The position numbers were made by a program, and so were the translations under genes. From Piscinibacter sp. (GTDB taxonomy: Bacteria; Pseudomonadota; Gammaproteobacteria; Burkholderiales; Burkholderiaceae_C), in assembly GCA_019635485.1 (NCBI GenBank), contig JAHBZL010000012.1, forward strand, positions 56,507 to 120,506: DNA of 64,000 bases, in the 5' to 3' direction. Under the pieces are notes generated by a model. The model made no database searches, was not told where the DNA came from, and saw only the letters and a program-made list of their open reading frames with translations. The stretch's first letter is position 1; each line of letters begins with the position of its first letter. This document shows, one piece after another, positions 1 to 7,538 of the stretch.

Positions 1-106
1 CGGGGCCTGGTCGGACCAGAAGCTGTCGCTGATCGCCGATGCGCCGGGGCTGTTCGAGGACCTGATCCTCACCAGCGCTTCCTACGGGTACTCCACCGTC
101 ACCTGA
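1..106 (+). CDS. C-terminal fragment of a phage protein (5' end outside window)
   Basis: A reading frame enters from the left edge (first full codon at base 2) and ends at TGA 104-106, giving the last 34 residues of a protein. It stops 2 bases before the next start codon, as in a packed phage structural operon. The fragment is too short to recognise. Its place ahead of a small structural-type protein and a lysis cassette suggests a virion or tail component, but that is inference from context. Confidence 0.5.
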   Translation, partial: GAWSDQKLSLIADAPGLFEDLILTSASYGYSTVT

Positions 107-108
107 CC

Positions 109-477
109 ATGGCAGTTTTCGGCTCGCTCCCCACCGACACCTTCCAGTCGCCGCACGCCGGCCGGCTGACGGTGACGCTGAACGCCCAGTTCTTCGCGAA
201 CAGCTACGCGGACGCCGGCTTCCCGAGCTCCGGCGGCGGCGGCGGCAACCTGTCGATCAAGGGCTATGCCGGGCCCTCCGGCTCGCCGACCTACACGCCG
301 ATCATGGACAAGTTCAACTCGGGCACGGTCAGCTTCGAGATCGACTACCCCGGCGGCGACGCGGCCTGGCCCATCGGTGTCGTCGAGGAGGGGTTCAAGA
401 ACCCCGGCGGCCTCTACACGCTCGGCTTCCAGGACATCCAGCTGATCGTGCGGCTGCGGCGGTGGGCAAGCGCGTGA
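109..477 (+). CDS. Small phage protein of unknown function
   Basis: 122 residues, starting with ATG two bases after the preceding stop. The protein is soluble, glycine-rich near residues 38-46 (a run of six glycines) and beta-strand-like in composition. There is no signal peptide or membrane segment. I do not recognise the family. Position between an incoming phage frame and a lysis cassette suggests a minor virion or tail-associated protein. No strong Shine-Dalgarno is visible, so translation may be coupled to the upstream gene. Confidence 0.6.
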   Translation: MAVFGSLPTDTFQSPHAGRLTVTLNAQFFANSYADAGFPSSGGGGGNLSIKGYAGPSGSPTYTPIMDKFNSGTVSFEIDYPGGDAAWPIGVVEEGFKNPGGLYTLGFQDIQLIVRLRRWASA

Positions 478-509
478 ACCACTCTCCAACCCAAGCGAGC
501 AACCAAGAA

Positions 510-716
510 ATGAGCGATTTCGACCCCGTTCAATACGGCCAGCTTCTCGAGCGCGTCGACTCCCTGGACGAAGAGGTGCGCGAGCTGCGGCGTGACGTCA
601 AGGCACTGCTCGAGCTGGCCAACAAGAGCCGCGGCGGCTTCTGGATGGGCATGGCGATCGCGTCGAGCGTAGGCGGCGTGGTGGGCTTCTTGGTGGATCA
701 CCTGGGGCGTCGATGA
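510..716 (+). CDS. XhlA-like small phage protein (coiled coil plus membrane segment)
   Basis: 68 residues from ATG 510. The frame is open further upstream (from 462), but that would overlap the preceding gene, and the MSDFDP start gives a normal acidic N-terminus. Residues about 8-42 form a charged heptad-like amphipathic helix (LLERVDSLDEEVRELRRDVK) and residues about 47-63 a hydrophobic Gly/Val-rich membrane segment. This layout is typical of XhlA/hemolysin-type accessory lysis proteins that act with a holin. The 3' end overlaps the next start by 4 bases (ATGA), which suggests translational coupling. Assignment rests on architecture and context, not on a recognised motif. Confidence 0.6.
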   Translation: MSDFDPVQYGQLLERVDSLDEEVRELRRDVKALLELANKSRGGFWMGMAIASSVGGVVGFLVDHLGRR

Positions 717-922
717 AACTCATTCCGAACTGGCGCCGCGCGTGGCGCATGCTGTCCGTCCAGGCCATGACCGCCGCCGGCGTGCTGCAAGTGGCCTGGG
801 AGACTCAGCCTGACGCGATCAGGGCCGTGGTGCCCGAAGGCTGGGTGCCGTGGATCACCGCCGGCGTGCTCCTGTTCGGCATCGCCGGCCGACTCGTGCA
901 GCAGAAGAAGGTGCAGCCATGA
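713..922 (+). CDS. Putative phage holin (DUF7940-like)
   Basis: 69 residues with a basic N-terminus (MKLIPNWRRAWRMLS), a first hydrophobic stretch at about 14-28, a second at about 44-62 (WVPWITAGVLLFGIAGRLV) and a basic tail (QQKK). Small two-helix proteins of this form directly upstream of an endolysin are usually holins, which form lesions in the inner membrane at the time of lysis. It overlaps the gene before (713-716) and the endolysin after (ATGA at 919-922) by 4 bases each, so the lysis genes form one tightly coupled unit. The sequence resembles the DUF7940 phage family by memory; no search was run. Confidence 0.7.
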   Translation: MKLIPNWRRAWRMLSVQAMTAAGVLQVAWETQPDAIRAVVPEGWVPWITAGVLLFGIAGRLVQQKKVQP

Positions 923-1314
923 TCTCTCTGACGGACTACTGGATGGGCCGCGACGAGGAATACCCGCAGTTCCTCTCGCCCCAGATCGAGCGCAACGCCG
1001 CCTTGACGGTGCAGTTGACGAACGCGCTGCTGGCCCGCTTCGGCCAGGGCCGCAAGGTCATCAGCGGATGGCGCCCCGCCATGGTCAATGCCGCGACGCC
1101 GGGCGCTGCCCCGAATTCGAAGCATCTGACCGCACAAGCCGTCGACCTGGCGGACCCCGAAGGCGACCTCGACCATTGGCTCATGTCTGCCGCCGGGCAG
1201 CAAGCGCTCGAGGACATCGGCCTGTGGATGGAGCATCCGGCCGCGACAAAGGGCCGGACGCACCTGCAGACGGTCCCGCCGCGCTTCGGCGGCGGCCGTG
1301 TCTTCTACCCGTGA
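919..1314 (+). CDS. Phage endolysin, peptidase M15 family (D-Ala-D-Ala carboxypeptidase-like)
   Basis: 131 residues. Zinc peptidases of the M15 family cleave peptide cross-links in murein. The metal-site signature is visible as SKHLTAQAVDLAD (His69, Asp76), preceded by SGWRP (residues 49-53) and followed by a C-terminal His115 in RTHLQ that fits the third ligand. There is no signal peptide, so release to the periplasm would depend on the holin-like protein encoded just upstream. ATG 919 overlaps the holin stop. The length is typical of compact phage M15 lysins. This is the last gene of the phage unit. Confidence 0.88.
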   Translation: MISLTDYWMGRDEEYPQFLSPQIERNAALTVQLTNALLARFGQGRKVISGWRPAMVNAATPGAAPNSKHLTAQAVDLADPEGDLDHWLMSAAGQQALEDIGLWMEHPAATKGRTHLQTVPPRFGGGRVFYP

Positions 1315-1326
1315 GGGTCAGGCTGC

Positions 1327-1470
1327 TTACAGGCACTCCGTCGGCCGAGGATCGGCGTTGCAGTTGATCGGCGGCGGCTTATGGCCATCTTCCGGCTCCG
1401 GTTCCGGGTCACCACCACCACAGGCCGAGCAAAGCGCGGCCAGAACGGCCGCCAGCAGGAACTTGATCAC
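1327..1470 (-). CDS. Small lipoprotein on the strand opposite the lysis genes
   Basis: 47 residues from GTG 1470, chosen because AGGGAG lies 7 bases upstream. The N-terminus (V-I-K-F-LLAAVLAAL) is a short signal sequence ending in a lipobox-like LCSAC. The mature part is Gly/Pro/Glu-rich with two further cysteines. Size and form recall Rz1-type spanin lipoproteins or entericidin-like peptides. However, it is convergent with the lysis cassette rather than nested in an Rz gene, so the spanin reading is weak. Function unknown. Confidence 0.55.
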   Translation of the reverse strand: MIKFLLAAVLAALCSACGGGDPEPEPEDGHKPPPINCNADPRPTECL

Positions 1471-1564
1471 TTTCGTCTCCCTTCTCACGTCAAAGCCACA
1501 GACGTTTCTGGAAGACGTTGCGCCCCCTCGCAACCAAGATCCCAGCGGCCCGGCCGCGAAGCAG

Positions 1565-1589
1565 ACGCCAACCTCCCGGTTGGCGTTTT
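1565..1589 (+). terminator. Rho-independent terminator at the phage end
   Basis: A perfect 9-bp stem (ACGCCAACC 1565-1573 / GGTTGGCGT 1578-1586) with a 4-base loop is followed by TTTTG. It lies 250 bases past the endolysin and is one of the few AT-containing signals nearby. It most likely ends phage transcription and marks the boundary with host genes. Confidence 0.75.
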
Positions 1590-1710
1590 GCTTTGGGGTC
1601 CGTTCGTTCCCGCGCCTTCCCCAGCCGACCAAGGCCCGGTCGCACCGCCCCGGGCCATGGCGATCCGCGGCACGAACGCGAACGTCGTGACGTGGGCGGT
1701 TCCGCCGCCC

Positions 1711-3015
1711 TCAGCGCGCCTCCGCGGGGAGATACGCCCGCACCGCGGCGTCGTGAAAGCCATGCTGCAACTCGAGCTGGCGTGGAGAGAAGTCCAGCTG
1801 GACGAACAGCGCGAAAACGACCTGCGCGTCGGGATCGATCCTGAAGTAGGTGTTGTAGCCGCCGCTCCAGCCGTAGGTGCCGGGCGAACCCAGCCACGCG
1901 GTCGGGTCACCCGCCTTGCGGACGGCCACGCCCAGGCCGAATGACTGCCCGGGCAGGAAGGGCACCGGGATGCTGTCCACCTGCGGCGAGCGCATCAGCT
2001 CCACCGATTCGCGGCGGAGGATGCGCACACCGCCCAGCTCACCGCCGTTGAGCAGCATCTGGCAGAAGCGCAGGTAGTCCGTCGCCGTGCCGAACAGATT
2101 GCCCCCGGCGGAGATGAATCGGGGCGCCGGGTCGTCGGGCGGCAGCCGCACCAGCCCGAGGCCCGGCTTGAGCGCGTAGGCCGGGACGATGCGGGCACGC
2201 TGCTCCGGAGGAACCCGGAAGAAGGTGTCGTTCATGCGGAGCGGGCCGAAGATGCGGACCCGAAGCACCTCGTCGAGCGGCTGGCCCGTGACGACTTCGA
2301 TGATGCGGCCCAGCACGTCGGTGGCCGGGCCGTATCGGAACTCCGTGCCGGGCTGTGCGTCCAGCGGCAGCTGGGCCAGGCGCGCGACGAACTGCTCGAG
2401 CGTGAAGTCCTGGTTCGCGGGGAGGCCGGCGAAGGCGGCGCGCTGCAGCCGCGCGCCCGGCGAATCGCGCGGCGGCAAACCGGCGAAGCCGGCGCGGTGC
2501 GTCATCAGGTCCGCGATGGTCATCGGCCGCACGGCCGGAACCAGTTCGAAACCGTCGGGTGCGCCTTCGCGCGCCACGGCGACCTGCCGATCCGCGAACT
2601 CCGGCAGGAACCGCTCGACGGGGTCGGACAGGCTCAGCTGGCCGCGCTCGATCAATTGAAGCGCCGCGACGGTCACGATCGGCTTGGTCATGGACTGCAG
2701 CTGGAACAGGTCGTCGACGCGCACCGGGCGCCCGGACTCCAGATCGGCCAGGCCCTGGGCCCGGAGCCACACCAGCCGGCCCTGGCGCGCCACCAGCGTC
2801 ACGGCCCCCGCGACCTTCTGCTCGCGCTGCATGCGGGCGATGAACTCATCGATGCCGGAGAGTCGCTGGCCCGACAGGCCCACGTCTTCGGGGATGGCGG
2901 TCGGAATCGTCGGTGCGACGGGCGCCGTCGAACAGGCGGCCAGCACCGCCAGCAGGATACCGACGCACCACGCCGCACAGCGGTGCAACTGCACCGGCTG
3001 CAGAGCGGACGCCAT
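1711..3015 (-). CDS. Lipoprotein serine hydrolase, beta-lactamase class C / esterase EstB family
   Basis: 434 residues from ATG 3015. The frame is open further upstream, but this start places a proper lipoprotein signal at the N-terminus (GILLAVLAAC, lipidated Cys28). The serine hydrolase domain carries the catalytic SxxK as Ser108-Met-Thr-Lys111, a later Tyr in FRYGPATDV, and LMTHRAGF typical of the family. Members are esterases or D-amino-acid peptidases acting outside the inner membrane; true beta-lactamase activity is less likely. It stands alone, 112 bases from the upstream VOC gene. A GGAGG exists but lies 19 bases before the ATG, so the start is not certain. Confidence 0.85.
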   Translation of the reverse strand: MASALQPVQLHRCAAWCVGILLAVLAACSTAPVAPTIPTAIPEDVGLSGQRLSGIDEFIARMQREQKVAGAVTLVARQGRLVWLRAQGLADLESGRPVRVDDLFQLQSMTKPIVTVAALQLIERGQLSLSDPVERFLPEFADRQVAVAREGAPDGFELVPAVRPMTIADLMTHRAGFAGLPPRDSPGARLQRAAFAGLPANQDFTLEQFVARLAQLPLDAQPGTEFRYGPATDVLGRIIEVVTGQPLDEVLRVRIFGPLRMNDTFFRVPPEQRARIVPAYALKPGLGLVRLPPDDPAPRFISAGGNLFGTATDYLRFCQMLLNGGELGGVRILRRESVELMRSPQVDSIPVPFLPGQSFGLGVAVRKAGDPTAWLGSPGTYGWSGGYNTYFRIDPDAQVVFALFVQLDFSPRQLELQHGFHDAAVRAYLPAEAR

Positions 3016-3127
3016 GGCATCACCCGGACAAGGACCTCCGCCATGCGGCCGTTTCACGGCGGGTTCGACACCAGCCGCGGCGTTCGCGGAACCGGCGATG
3101 GGCCGCCCGGTCCGCGCATCGCCGCAC

Positions 3128-3523
3128 TCAGCCCGGAGCGTCGCCGAGTTCGAAGTTGAGCTCGACCCCATTGCCCGCCGGGTCCTTCAGGAAGAGCTGC
3201 ACCTGGCGTCGCCCGGGCACGGCCGCGCGGCGCCATGGAACGCCGAGGCGGCCCAGGCGCTCCTCGAACGCATTCAGATCGGTGCAGGTGAAGGCGACAT
3301 GATCGAAGGTGCCGCGCCGGCCTTCGCCGGAGGCCGGCGCGGCGGCATCGTCGACGAGATGCAGGACGGCCTGCTCGCCGACGTAGAGCCAGTAGCCGTG
3401 GAAATCGAACGGCGGCCGGTCACCCTCATGAAGCCCGACGACCTCGGCGTAGAAGTCGCGCAGCCTTTCCAGCAGCCCCCGTTCGGCCCGGAGGTTGAAG
3501 TGATTGAAGGCGATGACAGGCAT
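3128..3523 (-). CDS. VOC family protein (glyoxalase/dioxygenase fold)
   Basis: 131 residues. The repeated beta-alpha-beta-beta-beta pattern of the vicinal oxygen chelate fold is visible: FNHFNL at the N-terminus, a central FDHVAFTCTDL, and a C-terminal FLKDPAGNGVELNFE. This last matches the usual D-P-x-G-N-x-x-E ending, in which the Glu is a metal ligand. The likely ligands are His8, the His in FDHVAF and Glu in GVELNF. Members include glyoxalase I, fosfomycin-resistance proteins and extradiol dioxygenases; the substrate cannot be told here. ATG 3523 was chosen for the GAGAGAG just upstream. Confidence 0.85.
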   Translation of the reverse strand: MPVIAFNHFNLRAERGLLERLRDFYAEVVGLHEGDRPPFDFHGYWLYVGEQAVLHLVDDAAAPASGEGRRGTFDHVAFTCTDLNAFEERLGRLGVPWRRAAVPGRRQVQLFLKDPAGNGVELNFELGDAPG

Positions 3524-3682
3524 GGTCTCTCTCGGAGGGGAGCCGGTGCGCAGTCTCTCACCTTTGCCCACTCTTCGCCGGCGTGCGCGGGCGGTACGCC
3601 CGACCTTGTCGTTGCTGACCCGCGCTCGGACCACGGGCTTCGTCGGCTACCCGATCGCGATGCAGCCGCTCGGCCCGACAGA

Positions 3683-4048
3683 CTATGCGTCGCGGCGGAC
3701 GGCGGCTGTCGCTTCATCGCCGGTGTTCGGGGTTCCCGCGCGTTCGATGAGCAGCAGGTGGGCTTCCTCCTGCGCCACCGGGCAGTGCTCCATGCCGCGG
3801 GGGACGACGAAGAGCTCGCCCGGCCCGACCTCGACGTCGCCCGCCCGCATCCGGATGGTGATGCGGCCCCGCAGGACGAGGAAGAAGTCGTCCGTGTCGT
3901 CGTGCTGGTGCCAGACGAACTCGCCCTTCACCTTCACGACCATCAGGTCGTGTCCGTTGAACCGGCCTACCACCCGCGGTTGCCAGTGTTCCGGGAAGGT
4001 CTCGAGCTTCTGCGCCAGGTTGATGGCCGACAGGGGAATCTGATTCAT
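3683..4048 (-). CDS. Single-domain cupin protein
   Basis: 121 residues. Cupin motif 1 is WHQHDDTDDFFLVLRGRI (two His, then the spaced Glu position occupied by Asp/Phe), followed by motif 2 PGELFVVPRGMEHCP with the last His ligand. The metal-binding jelly-roll is therefore complete apart from an unusual acidic position. Small cupins of this type act as isomerases, dioxygenases or sensors. Start ATG 4048 gives MNQIPLS. It is divergent from the large regulator gene at 4228, with a 179-base spacer. Substrate unknown. Confidence 0.82.
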   Translation of the reverse strand: MNQIPLSAINLAQKLETFPEHWQPRVVGRFNGHDLMVVKVKGEFVWHQHDDTDDFFLVLRGRITIRMRAGDVEVGPGELFVVPRGMEHCPVAQEEAHLLLIERAGTPNTGDEATAAVRRDA

Positions 4049-4227
4049 CGGGGGGTCCGATCTGCAGTGACGTCTCGGGAGGGGAGTCTGGCGGCACGCC
4101 GGTTGTCGATCGATGTCAAGAGTGCCGCCCGAGTATTGCCGCTGCAATCCCGCCCCGGGACCGACGTCACGGCGTTGCCGGCGCCAGGCGACCTGACGCG
4201 GCGTCCGCCGCGCCGTAGCATGTGGCG

Positions 4228-7200
4228 ATGCAGCTTCGACTCGCCGCCGCCCCGTGTGCCGCGCTGGCCGACGGCTCGGTGCGCGAGCTGGCACCGATCG
4301 ATGCCGCGCTGCTGGCCTGGCTGGCACTCGAGGGTCCGACCCCGCGCGCGCGCCTGGCGGCGCTGCTGTGGCCGGCGAGCGACGGCGTCGCCGCGCGCAA
4401 CGCACTGCGCCAGCGGCTGTTCCAGCTGCGACGCCTGCTCGGTGCTGACACCGTCACCGGCGGCACGACGATCGCACTCGCGGGCGGCGTCGTGCACGAC
4501 CTGGACGACGCCGACAACGTGCTCGGCGCCGTCGGCGACGCCTTCGGCCCCGAACTGGCCGCCTGGCTGGGCCTGCAGCGCGAACGGCGCCGCGAGCGCA
4601 TGCACCGCTCGCTCGCCGAGCTCGCCGACCTGGCCGAACGGGCGCAGCAATGGGGCGACGCGCTGCTGCACGCGCAAGAGCTGCTGGCGCTCGATCCGCT
4701 GAACGAGGCGACACACCGGCGCGTGATCCGGCTGCACGACCTGCGCGGCGACCGCGCGGCCGCGCTGCTCGCGTTCGATGCCTGCGAGCGCTTGCTGAAG
4801 GACGAGGTCGGCACCGGGCCTTCGGCCGAGACGCTCGCCCTGCTGGAGACGCTCGAACGCACGCCGGCGGTGCAACCGGTGGACGGTACGCGCCTGGCCC
4901 CGGCCGCACTGCTGCGCCCGCCGCGCCTCGTGGGCCGCGACCGGGCCTGGGCAGCGCTGCTCGACGCGGCGGCGGCCGGTCGCGTGGCCCTGCTCGAGGG
5001 CGAAGCCGGCATGGGCAAGACACGGCTGGCCGGCGACTTCGCCCAGCGCGACCCGGACGGGACGATCGTCGTCAGCGCGCGTCCCGGCGACGCGCCCCAT
5101 GCCAGCCTGCTGCGGCTGGCCCGTGCGGCGCTACGGTGTGCCGGCGACCTGCCGCCCGCCGTGCGGCGCCCGCTGGCGCGCCTGCTGCCCGAGTTCGGCG
5201 ACCCGCCGCCGGGCGGCGACGAGGCGCAGGCGGCGCGCCTGCTGGCGGCCCTGGAGGCGCTGCTCGCCGCGGCAGTGCGCGGCGGGCTGCGCCAGGCGAT
5301 CGTCGACGACCTGCACTTCGCCGACACCGCCAGCGCCGAAACCCTGCTGCACCTGGCCGGCGGCGACGCCGCGCTCGCCTGGGTATTCGCGGCCCGTCCC
5401 GCCGAGTGGCCGGCGGGGGCCCGCGCCGCCGCCGACGAGCTGCTGCAGGCCGGCCGTGCGGTCAGCATCCCGCTGTCGCCGCTGACGACGGCGCAGATTG
5501 CCGAACTGGTCGACTCCCTCGGCTTGCCCGGGTTCGACGGCACTGCTCTTGCACCGCGCCTGGCGCAGCACAGCGGAGGCAACCCGCTGTTCCTGCTCGA
5601 GACGCTGAAGGCGATGCGCACCACCCCGTCGCCGGCGACCACGCTGCCGGCGGCGGCGAGCGTCGCGCAACTGGTCGGCCGCCGCATCGGGCAGCTCTCG
5701 CCCGACGCGGTCAGGCTGGCGCGCTGCGCCGCGGTCGCCGGGCAGGACTTCAGCAGCGAGCTTGCGACCGAGCTGCTCGGCGCGCGCCCGCTCGACCTGG
5801 CCGACGCCTGGGCCGAGCTCGAAGCGGCGCAGGTGCTGCGCGAGCAGGCGTTCGCGCACGACCTGATCCACGAGGCCGCGCTCGCGTCGGTGCCCCCAGC
5901 GCTGGCGCGCCAGCTGCACGGCCGGATCGCGTCGTACCTCGCCGCGCGCGCGGGTGCGCCCGAGCGCATCGCGGCGCATTGGCTGGCCAGCGCGCAGCCG
6001 GACGCGGCGGCGCCTCACCTCGTCGAGGCCGGTCGGCGCGCGCTGCGTGCCCTGCGCAAGAGCGAGGCGGCACAGGCGCTGGCGCGTGCCGCCGAGCTGC
6101 TGGAGCATGCGGGCGACCGGCGCGGCGCGTTCGATGCGCTCGACACCTACTTTGCCGGCATGCCCGTCTGGGACGAGACCAGCCGCGCGCTGGTCGAGCG
6201 GATGCGTGCGCTGGCGCAGACGCCCGTGGAACACGCGCTGGCCGCCCAGCACCATGCCGACCTGCTGAACCGCACCGGCGACTTCGCCGGCTGCAGCGCG
6301 ATCGCGGAGGAGGCCTTGCAGCTGGTCGAACCGGCGGACGCACCGGTGCTGGTGGCGACGTTGATGACCTACCAGTCCGGCGCCAAGCTGTACGCCGGCG
6401 ACGCGGCCGGCGCGGCACAGGCGATGTACCGCGCGGTGGCGGTGGCCGAGACGGGCGACGACGAGGACCGCCTGGCGAGCATCGTCGCGGCGCTCGGCAG
6501 CACGCTCGACTGGGCGGGCCGTGCGGCCGAGGCGCTGCCGCACCATGCGCGGGCCATGGAGATCCGGCGCCGCGGCATCGGTCCGCCGGAGGTGCAGATC
6601 GCCACGGCGCTGAACTGCGCCGCCAATCGCATGGAACTCGGCTGGCTCGAGGAGGCGCGGCCGCTGTTCGAGTTCGCCGAACGTGCCGCCGCGAGCCACG
6701 ACCTCGATCTCGGCCGCGAGGTGCCGGCGCTGCTGGTGCACCGCGCGCGGCTGCTGCTCGACCTGGGCGAGTACACGCAGGCGGTGCGTCAGCTCGAGGA
6801 CGCCCTGCCGGTGATCGCCGAGCGCATGCAGCCGTGGCTGATCGGGCTGGAGACGATCGTCGCGACGCTGTGGATGCGCCTGGGCCAGTGGGCGCGGGCG
6901 CGGCGCATGGCCCAACAGGCATTGGCGCGCAGCGACGGCGCGATCGCGATCTACGCGGCCCGGGCCCGGCTGGTCGCGGCCGAGGTCGAAGCGGCACTCG
7001 GCCGGCCGGCCGACATGCAGGGAGCGCTCGACGAGGCGGAACGGCGGCTGCGCGGCGGCGGACCGCGCGTGGCGCACCAGATCTCCCTCGCACGCTGCCG
7101 TTGGCTGGAGCCGGCCGATGCGCTCGCGCTGGCGGGCCGGGTGCGCGACGCCGCGGACGCGACCGGCGTGCCGGGGCTCGTGCTGTCCGCCGACCTGCGC

Positions 7201-7503
7201 GCGTCGGCGGCGGCCCGGCGGCTGGGCGACGATGCGGCCGCGCATCGGCATGCGCAGGCGGCAATCGAGCTGTTCGACACCGGGGTCGAGCCGCTCGGGC
7301 TGTATCGCGCCGAGGTCTGGCTCACCGCGGTGCCCGCGCTGCGGGCGGCTGCGCCGGCACGGGCCGACAGCCTGCAGGCCACGGCGCTGCGCTGGCTGAA
7401 CGAGACCGCCGGGCAGCGGGTGCCGGCGGAGTTCCGCGACAGCTTCCTGCACCGCAACGAGGTCAATCGCGAACTGCTCGCGCTCGCCGCGCGCGGCGCC
7501 TGA
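4228..7503 (+). CDS. Large BTAD-AAA-TPR transcriptional regulator
   Basis: 1091 residues. The N-terminal ~90 residues resemble a degenerate winged helix (ARNALRQRLFQLRRLLG) of AfsR/SARP regulators. A bacterial transcriptional activation domain with TPR-like helices follows (residues about 110-215, with NEATHRRVIRLHDLRGDRAAALLAFDACERLL cut here at key residues R-V-I-R-L and D-E-V-G). A P-loop NTPase comes next, with Walker A GEAGMGKT (Lys264) and a Walker B-like AIVDDLHFAD. The C-terminal half is a long TPR array. There is no LuxR-type helix-turn-helix at the end. GTG 4222 two codons upstream is an alternative start. It is convergent with the winged-helix TPR regulator at 7539, which suggests a shared pathway. 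Confidence 0.8.
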   Translation: MQLRLAAAPCAALADGSVRELAPIDAALLAWLALEGPTPRARLAALLWPASDGVAARNALRQRLFQLRRLLGADTVTGGTTIALAGGVVHDLDDADNVLGAVGDAFGPELAAWLGLQRERRRERMHRSLAELADLAERAQQWGDALLHAQELLALDPLNEATHRRVIRLHDLRGDRAAALLAFDACERLLKDEVGTGPSAETLALLETLERTPAVQPVDGTRLAPAALLRPPRLVGRDRAWAALLDAAAAGRVALLEGEAGMGKTRLAGDFAQRDPDGTIVVSARPGDAPHASLLRLARAALRCAGDLPPAVRRPLARLLPEFGDPPPGGDEAQAARLLAALEALLAAAVRGGLRQAIVDDLHFADTASAETLLHLAGGDAALAWVFAARPAEWPAGARAAADELLQAGRAVSIPLSPLTTAQIAELVDSLGLPGFDGTALAPRLAQHSGGNPLFLLETLKAMRTTPSPATTLPAAASVAQLVGRRIGQLSPDAVRLARCAAVAGQDFSSELATELLGARPLDLADAWAELEAAQVLREQAFAHDLIHEAALASVPPALARQLHGRIASYLAARAGAPERIAAHWLASAQPDAAAPHLVEAGRRALRALRKSEAAQALARAAELLEHAGDRRGAFDALDTYFAGMPVWDETSRALVERMRALAQTPVEHALAAQHHADLLNRTGDFAGCSAIAEEALQLVEPADAPVLVATLMTYQSGAKLYAGDAAGAAQAMYRAVAVAETGDDEDRLASIVAALGSTLDWAGRAAEALPHHARAMEIRRRGIGPPEVQIATALNCAANRMELGWLEEARPLFEFAERAAASHDLDLGREVPALLVHRARLLLDLGEYTQAVRQLEDALPVIAERMQPWLIGLETIVATLWMRLGQWARARRMAQQALARSDGAIAIYAARARLVAAEVEAALGRPADMQGALDEAERRLRGGGPRVAHQISLARCRWLEPADALALAGRVRDAADATGVPGLVLSADLRASAAARRLGDDAAAHRHAQAAIELFDTGVEPLGLYRAEVWLTAVPALRAAAPARADSLQATALRWLNETAGQRVPAEFRDSFLHRNEVNRELLALAARGA

Positions 7504-7538
7504 ACGGCCGCCGACCCCCGGCAGGTCAAGGTCAGTCG

